Assembly (NCBI GenBank): GCA_037355855.1
Contig: CM074762.1
Coordinates: 3,348,001-3,412,000 of the forward strand
DNA: 64,000 nt
Source of the DNA: Pseudo-nitzschia pungens
Lineage: Eukaryota > Bacillariophyta > Bacillariophyceae > Bacillariales > Bacillariaceae
Direction of reading: 5' to 3'
The stretch's first letter is position 1. Every line of letters starts with the position of its first letter. Both the position numbers and the translations under genes were made by a program. Shown one piece after another: positions 52,432-61,616 of this stretch. Below the pieces are notes generated by a model that saw only the letters and a program-made list of their open reading frames with translations, was not told the DNA's origin and did no database searches.

Positions 52432-53643
52432 ATGCAACTAGCACCGTTCCTTTTTTCGGCCCTGTCAACACTTCGATCCTGCAAGCCCATTGCTCCTCTC
52501 CGTCCGTCTTTGACCGCATTTTCTTCCCTTCGCAAACCAATCCTCGACCGTGGCAGCTTCCGTCTTTACAGCTCGATCGATAACGCAATGTCGGATTTTA
52601 AACGCGTCAAGCTTGACGATTCAGTATCTACCAAGGTGATTGGTACCCATTCTGGGTCCTTTCAGGCAGATGAGGCCATGGGATGTTTCCTTCTGCGCCA
52701 ACTGCCCGAATATCGACTGTCGAAAATCGTGAGATCCCGCGACCCTAAGGTATTGGAAACCTGTGATATCGTAATCGACGTTGGAGGAGTATACGACCAC
52801 GAAAAGAAACTCTACGATCACCACCAAAGAGATTACGACGAGAGATTTGATTCCGGCAAAGAAGGTAAAACCGACGGTAGATGTACCAAGCTATCGGCTT
52901 CTGGATTGGTCTATCGTCACTATGGGAAGGAAGTTATCAAGGCGCACTATCCCAATCTCTCGGACGAGCACCTTGATCTGGTCTACAAGAAAATCTACGA
53001 TTCGCTTCTGGAGGCTCTCGACGCTATCGACACGGGAGTCGAAATGTCAACCACCGAGTTGGTGTACAAAGACACCACTGGGCTCTCGAGCCGAGTGAGC
53101 CGACTCAATCCGCGCTGGAACGAAGTCGACGAAAACGGGGAACCACCCGATTACGACGAGCGCTTCATGCAAGCCTCCAACGCATGCGGGGAAGACTTTT
53201 TGTCTGTCATGACGAGGATTGTCGAGAGCGATCTACCGGCCCGCGAGGTCGTCGAAAAAGCGCTGCTCCAAAGAATGGAAACCGATCCATCCGGGGAAAT
53301 TATCTGCTTCCCCACCGGTGGGTTGCCCTGGAGGGGACATTTGTACGAACTGGAGAAGCTGCACAAGGTGGAACCCCTGATCAAGTTTGTGCTGTACACG
53401 GATCAGGGGGGTATGTGGCGCGTCCAGGCAGTGACCGTAGAAGGAAAGGCTTTCGAAAATCGTCTCAGCCTTCCCGAAGAGTGGAGAGGAGTCCGAGACG
53501 AAGATCTCGAGAAAATCAGCAACATCAAGGGCGCTCGATTTGTTCACGCCGCAGGATTCATCGGGGGAAACACCTATTACGAAGGTGCTTTGGAAATGGC
53601 AAGAGCTGCACTCAAAACTACAACTAGTGAATCAACGAAGTAA
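52432..53643 (+). CDS. MYG1: MYG1-family DHH-type nuclease
   Basis: The first in-frame ATG (52432) gives 403 residues. The N-terminus (MQLAPFLFSALSTLRSCKP, then Arg/Ser-rich) looks like a mitochondrial presequence. A second start at MSDFKRVKL (residue 53) could give a cytosolic/nuclear form. The core shows GTHSGSF-ADEA, VRSRDP, IDVGGVYD and YDHHQRDY, the metal-binding motifs of the MYG1/UPF0160 family. These are 3'-5' RNA exonucleases of nucleus and mitochondria. The C-terminus has WRVQAVTV and HAAGFIGG, as expected. In the first motif Gln78 stands where the family normally has His (FHxDE), a possible loss of one metal ligand. Confidence 0.92.
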   Translation: MQLAPFLFSALSTLRSCKPIAPLRPSLTAFSSLRKPILDRGSFRLYSSIDNAMSDFKRVKLDDSVSTKVIGTHSGSFQADEAMGCFLLRQLPEYRLSKIVRSRDPKVLETCDIVIDVGGVYDHEKKLYDHHQRDYDERFDSGKEGKTDGRCTKLSASGLVYRHYGKEVIKAHYPNLSDEHLDLVYKKIYDSLLEALDAIDTGVEMSTTELVYKDTTGLSSRVSRLNPRWNEVDENGEPPDYDERFMQASNACGEDFLSVMTRIVESDLPAREVVEKALLQRMETDPSGEIICFPTGGLPWRGHLYELEKLHKVEPLIKFVLYTDQGGMWRVQAVTVEGKAFENRLSLPEEWRGVRDEDLEKISNIKGARFVHAAGFIGGNTYYEGALEMARAALKTTTSESTK

Positions 53644-54200
53644 CATGGAACAAACGAGTACTTACACAAATGCTGAACTCTTGGTTTCGTTGAAACTCAT
53701 TTCCAAAGGTTTTTTCTTACTTCAGGCTTACCGGTACATGTACCTCGCAATCTCACAAGTAACATTTTGAAGTTCAATCAAAACTACACGTAAGGTTACC
53801 GTTAGTTTGGTCTGCAAACAAGAAAGTACCAAAAGGGACTGGATCTGTTCCTCCGTGGGGAATAGGCAATTTCCAAATACTTCGTAATACCGGTAGTAAT
53901 AATAATTCGAGAAACTTGAAAACCCGGAACATGGTTGATTTTTAAAAAAATAGTTCAAATTAAATTTTTCCAACCCCCTGAATCGCGCGCGCTTTAGTTT
54001 TTGGTTGAGGCACAAGAGGTTTCGAAAAAGGGAAAAAAAAAATTGTAAATTCTTAAATCCCCATGACCCTTTTTGTTTCAGTTGTCACAAGAGAATTTTT
54101 TTGAGAAGAAATTCCGATTGAACCCCCCCCCCCTCGATAAACTATTTTTTCTTTTCGCGAACACGTAATCGCCAAAATCGCTAAAACTTATCGCTAAACC
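53644..54200. other. intergenic, left edge of accessory region
   Basis: AT-rich with homopolymer runs (A10, C11), TACCGGT motifs and an AATCGCTAAA-type short repeat near 54165-54200. No gene. A 9-bp TTCGCGAAC occurs at 54152. Confidence 0.4.
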
Positions 54201-54216
54201 TTGGTCGCCACTTTGC

Positions 54217-54372
54217 AGGTGGTGTCGTCTACTGGTGTCGACTGGTGTCGACTGGTGTCGTCTGGTGTCGTCTGGTGTCGACTGGTGTCGACTGGTGTCG
54301 ACTGGTGTCGACTGGTGTCAACTGGTGTCAACTGGTGTCGACTGGTGTCGACTGGTGTCGACTGGTGTCATG
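54217..54372. repeat. 10-bp tandem repeat ACTGGTGTCG
   Basis: About 14-15 copies, some with GTCA or GTCT variants. One degenerate copy with TCATGACGAACG lies at 54366 and the repeat ends near 54400. Confidence 0.93.
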
Positions 54373-54429
54373 ACGAACGCTGGTGTCGTCTGGTGTCATT
54401 ACGAACAGGACGAACAGGACGACTAAGAG

Positions 54430-54720
54430 TAAGATCACTTGTTCGTCTGTCTATTGTCGTCTAGCTGGTTGTCTGTTTGCTTGTCTTGTCTGTTTTGTCT
54501 CTCTGATCGTCTTATCAGTCTGTTCCCGAACGAACGTCACAGACGAACATAAGAACAGACAGACAAACAGACACTACTGAGCGTACGCTAGTACCATACT
54601 ACGTATTATGTTCGTCAATCTGTCTGTTCGTCTGTTCGTCTGTCTATTTCGTCTGTCTGTTCGTCTATATTCTTGCTCGTCTGTCTGCCTATCTGTCTGT
54701 TCGTAAACGTACAACGTACG
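54430..54720. repeat. GTCTGTTCGTCTGT low-complexity repeat
   Basis: Irregular tandem TCTGT/CGTCTG units on both strands. The CTGT-rich part at 54440-54520 and the ACAGACGAACA part at 54535-54575 are mutually complementary, so a hairpin is possible. Confidence 0.7.
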
Positions 54721-54826
54721 TACGCGTTGTACTATTTCTACCTATTTTTCACTGGACCGATGCAAACGGCAGGCGTGGAACTTAGTAGCGCTAACCTCCG
54801 TGCCCATCGCTAGTCCCTGTACACAC

Positions 54827-55942
54827 ATGGCGATATTGCGATCATCAAAAATGGTGATCCCTATTAAATGGAACAATGATTGCGGAGAAGATATCGACGC
54901 GCAAGTTGCGGCAAGAACATGTCCGGAGGTAGCTACCACTTTAGCAGCAACTAATGAAACGAGACAGACAGAGGCAAGCGAGGTAGCCACGGATTTGGAA
55001 CCGACAACTCCCGGAGCAAGCGAAACGAGGCAGACAGAGGCAAGATGCGCACGGCAGACACGGAGGACACGGGACGAACATATTGAGTCAGATAAACGCA
55101 AACTTTGTCAGTGGATTTTGACAGCAAGCGCAGGAAATGAAAAGTACTTTTATGGCGGACAGGCCAGGCGTGATGCGCTTCATCAACTATGTGTCGATTT
55201 GATGGAAACGAATGTAGGCCTTGTCCTACTACACGAAGATTTGGTAGCTAAGAACGGAAAGCGCATTCACATTAAAATAGAGTCAAAGCCGTCTTCGCCC
55301 CTTTCACTACCGATCAGTTTTCCAACGAGTCAAACTGTAGTTCCATGGGCGAAGAGTAAAGCAAAGGAAGCACTTTCTAGATTGTTGAGGGATGAGACTT
55401 CATGGGTCAACAAAATGATTGCTGACAATCCTACATTTGGTGTCAGGCGCAGCCGAACCACAGTTATTACAATTGAGAAGATTCACGCTTCTTCCGCTCT
55501 CTTCCAACCTTTCCCTTTCCAAAATTTCAAAACCAACTTCCTTAATTTGAAACAAACTATCGATACAGAAAAGACTAATGTCGAATTCGATGAACAGGCA
55601 TTTCAAACAGAAAGATTGAAGTATCCGCAGGAACGCATACTGAAAGTCGGATATGTTCGATGGAATCATCCAGATAATCCCCACCGGAAGTTATTAGAAG
55701 AAGACACTAAGAAAGGTGGAATTTACGATGTTCAAGGCATGAAACCAATGGGTTTGAAGGCGTTGAGACCAGAATACAGTGATCTACCCCCCGACGTTTT
55801 TCGGGACAGAGTTTACAGAACGATTCGAGCTCACAGAGAAGTTCCGTATTGGGTAGACAAAAGAAACAGAGCAATGCGAAAGGACAGGGTAACAGAGGAG
55901 GAATTATCCAAGCTTGACTTGAGTCAAATGAAGATCAGTTAG
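54827..55942 (+). CDS. orphan accessory protein (371 aa)
   Basis: No family recognised. The start is the first ATG in frame (MAILRSSKMVIPIKW); the longer frame has only GTG. Near the N-terminus a segment ending ETRQTEA occurs twice, around residues 43-85. A basic Arg/Lys-rich region precedes a helical domain (LCQWILTASAGNEKYFYGGQARRDALHQLC). The C-terminal half has GYVRWNHPDNPHRKLLEEDTK and a basic, Arg-rich tail. The protein is charged and probably nuclear. Its partner downstream is a convergent DDE transposase, so it could be a DNA-binding second protein of a Harbinger-like element. I see no Myb motif to prove that. Confidence 0.65.
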   Translation: MAILRSSKMVIPIKWNNDCGEDIDAQVAARTCPEVATTLAATNETRQTEASEVATDLEPTTPGASETRQTEARCARQTRRTRDEHIESDKRKLCQWILTASAGNEKYFYGGQARRDALHQLCVDLMETNVGLVLLHEDLVAKNGKRIHIKIESKPSSPLSLPISFPTSQTVVPWAKSKAKEALSRLLRDETSWVNKMIADNPTFGVRRSRTTVITIEKIHASSALFQPFPFQNFKTNFLNLKQTIDTEKTNVEFDEQAFQTERLKYPQERILKVGYVRWNHPDNPHRKLLEEDTKKGGIYDVQGMKPMGLKALRPEYSDLPPDVFRDRVYRTIRAHREVPYWVDKRNRAMRKDRVTEEELSKLDLSQMKIS

Positions 55943-56104
55943 TTGAACGTATCTATCTAATGTCACGAACAAGAACAGCAATCTAATGTCACGAACAATT
56001 GGTCTGTTCAATCAATAAACTATGTATTATTAGTTGAGACTTCTGTCACGAACAAGTCTATAAATTATTCTTTTCGTTGGTCCAAACGATGATCGCCATC
56101 ATAT

Positions 56105-57283
56105 CTAGACTTCGAATAAAGGGTGGCCACTTTCGATTTCGTATTGTACCAAGATACAAACGGCTCTAAATGTAGCCGCATGGCGCTGGATGGAATGGCG
56201 AAACGTTGTGCCCATAGAAGTAAAAGACTTTATGCGAGCATTGAAAGTTTCTTGTCGAGATTTAGCTCTTGCTTTGAACTCTTTCACTTCTCCCGAGTCC
56301 CCTTGACGTGTTATTGAGATGGATATTCCATCTTCGCCACAGTAAGCGCTGTCGGCAATAGCTCGCTTGCCCGCTGGAATCATACTTTTCAAACTTGGCT
56401 GTGGGTTAGACTCGTCACCATCGCCGAATCTGAAGATTGAAATATCATGTCGTGATGCAGGGTAAGGACCTCTGATCCACACAAGTCGATCGGACCTGAC
56501 AGAAATTGCCAGTTCGTATGCAAGACCCGCCCCATGAAACTTATGTGAATACCACTTGCTGCTTGGATCTGTTCGAACCTCCTGTATCGGGCAGTGGATA
56601 CCGTCGACCGAGACAATGAAAGTGTCCATATCATTGATTTCTCCTTCTTCGAACCATCTGATTTTGAACTGTTGAAGCTGTTCAATCGCCTCTGTGTAGA
56701 TTTTGGTTTTCGTGATAATAACATTCTTGCACATACCCCAGGGTCCTTCTATCTTTGCATAAGTAGGGTATGCTTTGAGCCAATGCAACGTTAAGAATAG
56801 ATGTTTCAAACTGAACTTCTTGATGCGGTTCTCGTCGTCAATTAGAGTTTGCAAATCTCGGATCAAATGCATTACAGTCAGAGGAGTGACACCATAATTT
56901 GCTCTGAATCGCTCGATGTTCCGTTCTTTCCTGACACTGTTTTGACGAACACTGTTGAAATGGACATACTTTAATCCAATAAGTAAAACATCATCTTCAC
57001 TGGGTGCAATGACCGGCTGGTTTTTTCTTCGATTTCTTGGAATTGCCCTGCCAGATGACTTTGAAGTTGCTTCATTGGTATTTTCGGGGCTTGCACTTGT
57101 AGCCTCTCCCGGTTGTTTACATAATATTACCATTGCTTCAATTTTTTTTATGACAAAATTACTTGTACGTACTGCTCTGCGTTCGCGAACGTTGGGGTGC
57201 TTGTACGTCTTGGTTCTGTACGATGTACGATACTCGTACCGTAAGGTTACTCTCCTGCGTTCAAATAAAAATTTCGTGTTCAT
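56105..57283 (-). CDS. DDE_4 (Harbinger/IS5-like) transposase
   Basis: A 392-residue ORF. Initiation may be at Met51 (57133), because the upstream stretch contains a GTTCGCGAAC palindrome and a GTAAGGTTAC motif that look regulatory. The catalytic triad is clear: SVDGIHCPIQE (D227), AIADSAYCGED (D311) and SRQETFNARIK (E345), with 33 residues between the last two. YSHKFHGAGLAYELAI and IRGPYPASRHDISIFR are characteristic of the DDE superfamily endonuclease 4 group used by PIF/Harbinger and IS5-type elements. An N-terminal helical region with RNIERFRANYG may bind DNA. The frame is intact. Matching terminal repeats were not found in the window. Confidence 0.85.
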   Translation of the reverse strand: MNTKFLFERRRVTLRYEYRTSYRTKTYKHPNVRERRAVRTSNFVIKKIEAMVILCKQPGEATSASPENTNEATSKSSGRAIPRNRRKNQPVIAPSEDDVLLIGLKYVHFNSVRQNSVRKERNIERFRANYGVTPLTVMHLIRDLQTLIDDENRIKKFSLKHLFLTLHWLKAYPTYAKIEGPWGMCKNVIITKTKIYTEAIEQLQQFKIRWFEEGEINDMDTFIVSVDGIHCPIQEVRTDPSSKWYSHKFHGAGLAYELAISVRSDRLVWIRGPYPASRHDISIFRFGDGDESNPQPSLKSMIPAGKRAIADSAYCGEDGISISITRQGDSGEVKEFKARAKSRQETFNARIKSFTSMGTTFRHSIQRHAATFRAVCILVQYEIESGHPLFEV

Positions 57284-57700
57284 CGGGAGACTCCGTTCGG
57301 GATAACCGCGTACGCTACCGGTACGTATGATGAACTTGCGCTTCGAAACTTCCTGGTAACCTTACCGGTACGTACGCTTAATACCGAATATCCCTTTCTG
57401 CTGTTAAAATCTAAATCTAAAAATTACTGTAACAAGTTACCGTTACCTTACCGTAACTTACGGTACCGTACTCGTAAGGTTAATTCAAATTAATCCTCAT
57501 TGTCATAATCTGTGTTCACATACTTTTTCGTGGGTCTGCAATGATAACGAACACTATGGTTGCTGATTTTGAAGTCGTTTGAATTAAATTGGCGATGTAA
57601 CAAAAAGTTGGAGTTCTGAACCAGTTATTGAAGGATGTGCACCTTTGCAAGTTCGATCGCGATTTGATGGTTTGCACGAGCGTAGTGATCTCATAAAAAA
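57284..57700. other. divergent intergenic, dense TACCGGTAAGG motifs
   Basis: Between the DDE_4 transposase and the next plus-strand gene. GGTAACCTTACCGGTACG and TTACCGTTACCTTACCG runs (57350-57480) make it the densest cluster of this motif in the window. Confidence 0.5.
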
Positions 57701-58819
57701 TTGATGAACAAGCCCGAAAGCACAGCTGCTACCATTGCTTTGTTCAGGCTGATCGCGAACGACAGAGTCGATCTTTGTAACTTGAGTCCACATTTAGATC
57801 TCAACACAGATCTGTTTGGAACCCGCGGCAGTAAGACTCGGGAGTACTGGCGTAACTCAATCAAGAATTGGAAGCGCAGGAAAAAATTACCACCATCCTA
57901 TTTTGTTTCTGACATCGATAAAGAATTGGTCAACAAGGTTCAAGAAAGACTTTTAAGTTTTCAACCCTCTTCACGAACATCCTCACGAACATCCTCACGA
58001 ACATCCTCACGAACATCCTCACAAAAAGCTCCAAGCATTGTTCGCACGCCTATCAAGCCACCGAGAAACGATTCAACCATGTTCCGAAAGCAGCTGCGCC
58101 TAACAAGACCAGACTGCGAAACCTTCCTGAACACCGAAAAGCCTATTGGAAATATTCAAGGATGTGTTGCGCTTGTGACGATGTTGGCTGAGGAAACTTT
58201 TCCTCATCGATCCTCCAAAGGGAATAACCCGAAGAGCAAGAAACTTACTCTGTACTTTCCGGTTTGGGATCCCAATGACATTGTGGAAAAACTATACGCG
58301 GCGCAACTTACCGAAGATGGCGATGGTGTTGTCGTGAAGTTGCCTGCAACATCCACCTTCATGCATTCAAAGGAAGAAGCAATTCACAGGGATCCGTATG
58401 CATCCACCAGCACCACTGAGATGGACACCGCCACCACCGCCACCACCTCCACCGGAAAGGAGTTTGTGCCTCTTTGCGAAAACACTTTCATGTTCTACAA
58501 GAGCAAGGTTGTCACACCTATACAAAAGAAAGAGGTAAAGAATGAAATAATCGTTCTTTACAAATTCAAAGACATGGTGGGCTCGAACGACCTCTTCAAC
58601 AAGGACGCCGATGGAAATCATCCTACTAATCCTTACGACCTCGAACTACGTCATTCCATTTGGGTTGATCAAGTGGGGTCGTCAAAGCAAGCAAACGTGT
58701 GTGCTACTGTCTACTTTGAAATTGCCCTTGAATCCGAAAACAACATCCGAAACCTCAAATACGATAACGACGCGATGTCGGTGGATGCCTTGTTTAAAAA
58801 TTTGCATTTTGGCGAGTAG
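57701..58819 (+). CDS. orphan accessory protein (372 aa) with RTSS repeats
   Basis: No family recognised. It starts MMNKPESTAATIALF. The N-terminal 90 residues look DNA-binding (SKTREYWRNSIKNWKRRKKLPPSYF). A four-fold SSRT/RTSS peptide repeat at about 88-106 comes from a 12-bp DNA tandem (ACGAACATCCTC). A globular C-terminal half follows, including LTLYFPVWDPNDIVEKLYAAQL and ENTFMFYKSKVVTPIQKKEVKNEIIVLYKF. A Thr/Ala stretch lies near 240. No enzyme motif is seen. It is likely part of the mobile region. Confidence 0.65.
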   Translation: MMNKPESTAATIALFRLIANDRVDLCNLSPHLDLNTDLFGTRGSKTREYWRNSIKNWKRRKKLPPSYFVSDIDKELVNKVQERLLSFQPSSRTSSRTSSRTSSRTSSQKAPSIVRTPIKPPRNDSTMFRKQLRLTRPDCETFLNTEKPIGNIQGCVALVTMLAEETFPHRSSKGNNPKSKKLTLYFPVWDPNDIVEKLYAAQLTEDGDGVVVKLPATSTFMHSKEEAIHRDPYASTSTTEMDTATTATTSTGKEFVPLCENTFMFYKSKVVTPIQKKEVKNEIIVLYKFKDMVGSNDLFNKDADGNHPTNPYDLELRHSIWVDQVGSSKQANVCATVYFEIALESENNIRNLKYDNDAMSVDALFKNLHFGE

Positions 58820-59065
58820 AAACTGTTGTGTGTCGGTGTGTCGGTATGAACTAGAATAGTGTTAACGTAACTCTAACTTCAAAATATTATTTTTCGTCGC
58901 CTTCGCATTCTTTTTTCAAAACCGGTAGAAGACCCGCCAGGATTCGGACCCTTCGACGATGGTGCAACTGAACTTGTCAGGAAGCCTGATGAACCCGTCG
59001 GGAACCTCGTTGACGAACAAGCCGGTCAGTCCCTCATCGACGAACAAGTCGCAAAAGCTCGTCGG

Positions 59066-59335
59066 ATGAAGAAAATATTCACTATTCTCGAAAATTCTGA
59101 GAACAGAGGAGAAGAAAATCCGAAGCGTAGAAGTAATGATAGAATTCACAGTGATGCTCAGGAAAAAGGTATGAAAGCAGCAGAATCATCCCGTCAGAAA
59201 AAGAAAGATGAAAAAATCAGACAATTACGAAAAAATGGAGACCAACTAAATTTTTATCAACGGCAACAGGAAGCTGCAACAAAGGGTCAGGAGTACTACA
59301 TCGAATGGTTGGCCTCCAACCCTCCCCCCGAATGA
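59066..59335 (+). CDS. small basic coiled-coil protein, possible 3' exon
   Basis: 89 codons from the ATG: a Lys/Glu-rich helix (SRQKKKDEKIRQLRKNGDQLNFYQRQQEAA) ending NPPPE at TGA. The same frame is open upstream to 58877 without an ATG (SKPVEDPPGFGPFDDGATEL..., LVDEQAGQSLIDEQVAKARR). A polypyrimidine tract and GGTAG acceptor lie at 58927, so this may be the 3' exon of a longer transcript. The frame also continues past the TGA for 75 more codons. Confidence 0.45.
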   Translation: MKKIFTILENSENRGEENPKRRSNDRIHSDAQEKGMKAAESSRQKKKDEKIRQLRKNGDQLNFYQRQQEAATKGQEYYIEWLASNPPPE

Positions 59336-59563
59336 CTACATGTGGTCCCCGACTGTGATTCAGTCAATTCTTTCGATACATCTTTGAAATCATCCGATCT
59401 TGACCCCATTGGCACCTTTTACGAGGCCGGGGCAATACTTTTGGAGCTCCGCGACTACATGAGCACCAGGGCTAGCTCGACAGAAAAAGACGGCGATGGT
59501 TTTGAGATAGAATTAGATTTTGATCTTGACAACATGTCACTAGATCTTGACGACATGTCATGA
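59336..59563 (+). other. open frame continuing after an in-frame TGA
   Basis: In the same frame as 59066-59335 and directly after its TGA. It reads VPDCDSVNSFDTSLKSSDLDPIG and ends with an acidic DLDNMSLDLDDMS repeat before a second TGA. It has no ATG near its beginning. It could be the rest of a gene broken by one nonsense change, a readthrough tail, or a spliced exon. Confidence 0.4.
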
Positions 59564-59588
59564 AGTGTAAACTTATTAGATAACTGTA

Positions 59589-60215
59589 TCAATTATTGCC
59601 AAAGAAATTACCGGAGACTTGAACTGGTTCGCGAACGCCTTCTTTGGGAGTCTGAACTGGTTCGCGAACTTCTTTGGGAGTCTGAACTGGTTCGCGAACT
59701 TCTTTGGGAGTCTGAACTGGTTCGCGAACGACTTCTTTGGGAGTCTGAACTGGTTCGGGAACGCCATCAGAGTTTGTTGGGGAAGGCTTGACCCAAAAGT
59801 GGACTCGCCCTGCCTCATCGGCGTAGCGGGCTTCAAATTTATTATCGGTAGGTGCGTCGAAGCCGTCCTCGTCGAAGTCGTCTTCGTCGTAGTCGTCTTC
59901 AGGATAACGATATCGCTTAATTCCAGCTTTAATTTTCGCACATGAGAAAGCATCATCAGCAACAAACTTGTAGGCATCCTCAAGAGACAAGAACGACTCA
60001 ATAACTGTTGCTGGAAACTTGTGGTGAAGTTCAATGTAAATATTGGAATCCAACAACTCGATTTCATGCACCATGTTCCAGGGTGCCCTGAGAGTGATTT
60101 GACCTCTGTTTTCGTTCAAAGAGGTAATGGTGGCACCCTTGAGCAAAGTTGCATAGTCGCACTCTTCCGCGTTGCGAAGGACATTGACCATAGCAATAGT
60201 TGCAGGTCCTTTCAT
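59589..60215 (-). CDS. orphan acidic protein with PVQTPKEVRE repeats (208 aa)
   Basis: No family recognised. The N-terminal 90 residues look globular (MKGPATIAMVNVLRNAEECD, LRAPWNMVHEIELLDSNIYI). A highly acidic D/E/F stretch follows (DDYDEDDFDEDGFD, about 108-122). The last 60 residues are 4-5 tandem copies of PVQTPKEVRE, encoded by a ~30-bp DNA repeat. Each full DNA unit contains the palindrome GTTCGCGAAC at the VRE-PV join, so the coding repeat and the palindrome cluster are the same sequence. Confidence 0.65.
   Translation of the reverse strand: MKGPATIAMVNVLRNAEECDYATLLKGATITSLNENRGQITLRAPWNMVHEIELLDSNIYIELHHKFPATVIESFLSLEDAYKFVADDAFSCAKIKAGIKRYRYPEDDYDEDDFDEDGFDAPTDNKFEARYADEAGRVHFWVKPSPTNSDGVPEPVQTPKEVVREPVQTPKEVREPVQTPKEVREPVQTPKEGVREPVQVSGNFFGNN
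59620..59760. repeat. 30-bp coding tandem repeat with GTTCGCGAAC
   Basis: Units of 30 bp (33 for one) contain TTTGGGAGTCTGAACTGG then TTCGCGAAC. Exact palindromes are at 59627, 59660, 59690 and 59720. A fifth, at 59750, is mutated to GTTCGGGAAC. Confidence 0.92.
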
Positions 60216-60550
60216 GCAGGGTGATTACAATGTAACGGCGGATGAATGTTGAGGTAGGCATTGTTATCGATTCAACAGAAAATTATGGCATGATGTAACA
60301 ACTAAGATCTAACATGACATCGCGTAAGTATCACGCTTGTCAATGTATTTTTGCCGGACCGAATTTTTTTGAATTTCAAATGTTTCATAGGACCGACTAA
60401 TAAAAAAAGACGTTTCTTGTTAATGTGATTCGCCTAATAATTTTCTTTAATGGGTGGCATACTTCGTTATGACTTCTTACCCCAAAGGGATCTCGTGGAT
60501 GCCCAAAGGGATCTCGTGGATGCTATACTTCGTTTCATTTTTTATACGAG
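60216..60550. other. intergenic with duplicated 21-bp unit
   Basis: AT-rich. The phrase CCCAAAGGGATCTCGTGGAT occurs twice in tandem at 60481-60522. No gene. Confidence 0.45.
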
Positions 60551-60824
60551 TTATTTTTCGTACCCCCAGAGGGATTAGAGCTTTTGAGTCTCATGGATGT
60601 TCGCGAACGAAGGCTTCGTTCACGAACGCAGAAAGGCAATCGATTCTTATGAGACGTCTTGGATGTTCGCGAACGAGTTTCATAACGATATTTTTCGTAC
60701 CCCCAGAGGGATTAGAGCTTTGAGTCTCATGGATGTTCGCGAACGAAGGCTTCGTTCACGAACGCAGAAAGGCAATCGATTCTTTTGATGAGATGTCTTG
60801 GATGTTCGCGAACAAGTTTCACGT
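60551..60824. repeat. 136-bp direct tandem duplication with palindromes
   Basis: Two copies (about 60551-60687 and 60688-60824) are nearly identical. Each has two exact GTTCGCGAAC sites; the first sits in a larger imperfect inverted repeat GTTCGCGAACGAAG/G/CTTCGTTCACGAAC (60599-60627 and 60735-60763). The block ends exactly at the stop side of the 60825 gene. Confidence 0.88.
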
Positions 60825-61616
60825 TCAGTCTTCTTCCATTCGCAAACGATGGGGGTTGAGAAAGACATCGTTCAGGAACAGAAAGCTTGCAAGCTGTGCC
60901 ATGGACTTTGCTTCAAGGGAGAACTCCTCAGGAGTCATATGTTTCGCAATGAGAGGGATTGACTCGTACTTTCCTTCCCCATGTTCCAATGGGTCCCAAC
61001 CATTGCTACCAGAACCTTTGCCATTGTAGTATTTGTAAGACCAAAATTTGTAACAAATGATCATGGAGATACGGCCTAGCTTCGCAAATTGAAGTAGGGA
61101 CTCTGGTGCCGTAGCGAGGTCGGGTCTCATCGCACTGGGATTGCGGAGAGAGATCACTTCTACTCCGCGTTGACAACCCGCATGAAAGTCTGCATACACA
61201 GAGTTTGCATCATCGTCGTCATCATTCGAATGACGTTGTTTGCGCCACAGGGAATTGTCACTAATGAGGCAATAGGAAGTCTTGGGAAAATGCATAGGCT
61301 GAGGCTTGGGAATAGTAGGCAGTTCAAGTTCATATCTGGCTTGTGTTGTGTGCTGTTCGTCTTCGAGAATGTGCTGTTCGTCTTCGAGTTCTCGAAAGCG
61401 TTGCAGTAGGTCTTCGAATTCGATGTCATCGTCTACAGGACGGTACGGAGCGTCGTAGAAAAGCGGCATGTTGACAAAAACCCAATCGAACTCCATGTTG
61501 AAAATGTCTAACAATAAGTTGAGGGACAAAATGATTACGAACGTCTGAGAGATGTCTAACAACTTCACGATGGAGACAATCACAAACAATGCGAGGGTTT
61601 TCTCAGGCGAAAGCAT
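60825..61616 (-). CDS. orphan protein with N-terminal membrane segment (263 aa)
   Basis: No family recognised. Residues 1-40 are hydrophobic (LALFVIVSIVKLLD, FVIILSLNLLLDIF), enough for a signal anchor or two short membrane segments. A coiled-coil-like Glu-rich region with a duplicated LEDEQH element follows (about 70-92). Then come a poly-Asp run and a globular C-terminus (FHAGCQRGVEVISLRNPSAM, FWSYKYYNGKGSGSNGWDP). If initiation were at Met42 (MEFDWVFVNM) the protein would be soluble. Confidence 0.55.
   Translation of the reverse strand: MLSPEKTLALFVIVSIVKLLDISQTFVIILSLNLLLDIFNMEFDWVFVNMPLFYDAPYRPVDDDIEFEDLLQRFRELEDEQHILEDEQHTTQARYELELPTIPKPQPMHFPKTSYCLISDNSLWRKQRHSNDDDDDANSVYADFHAGCQRGVEVISLRNPSAMRPDLATAPESLLQFAKLGRISMIICYKFWSYKYYNGKGSGSNGWDPLEHGEGKYESIPLIAKHMTPEEFSLEAKSMAQLASFLFLNDVFLNPHRLRMEED

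Noticed and set aside
54217..54372. Regular short repeats as a CRISPR array
   Set aside because: Head-to-tail 10-bp units with no spacers, in a eukaryotic context and without cas genes.
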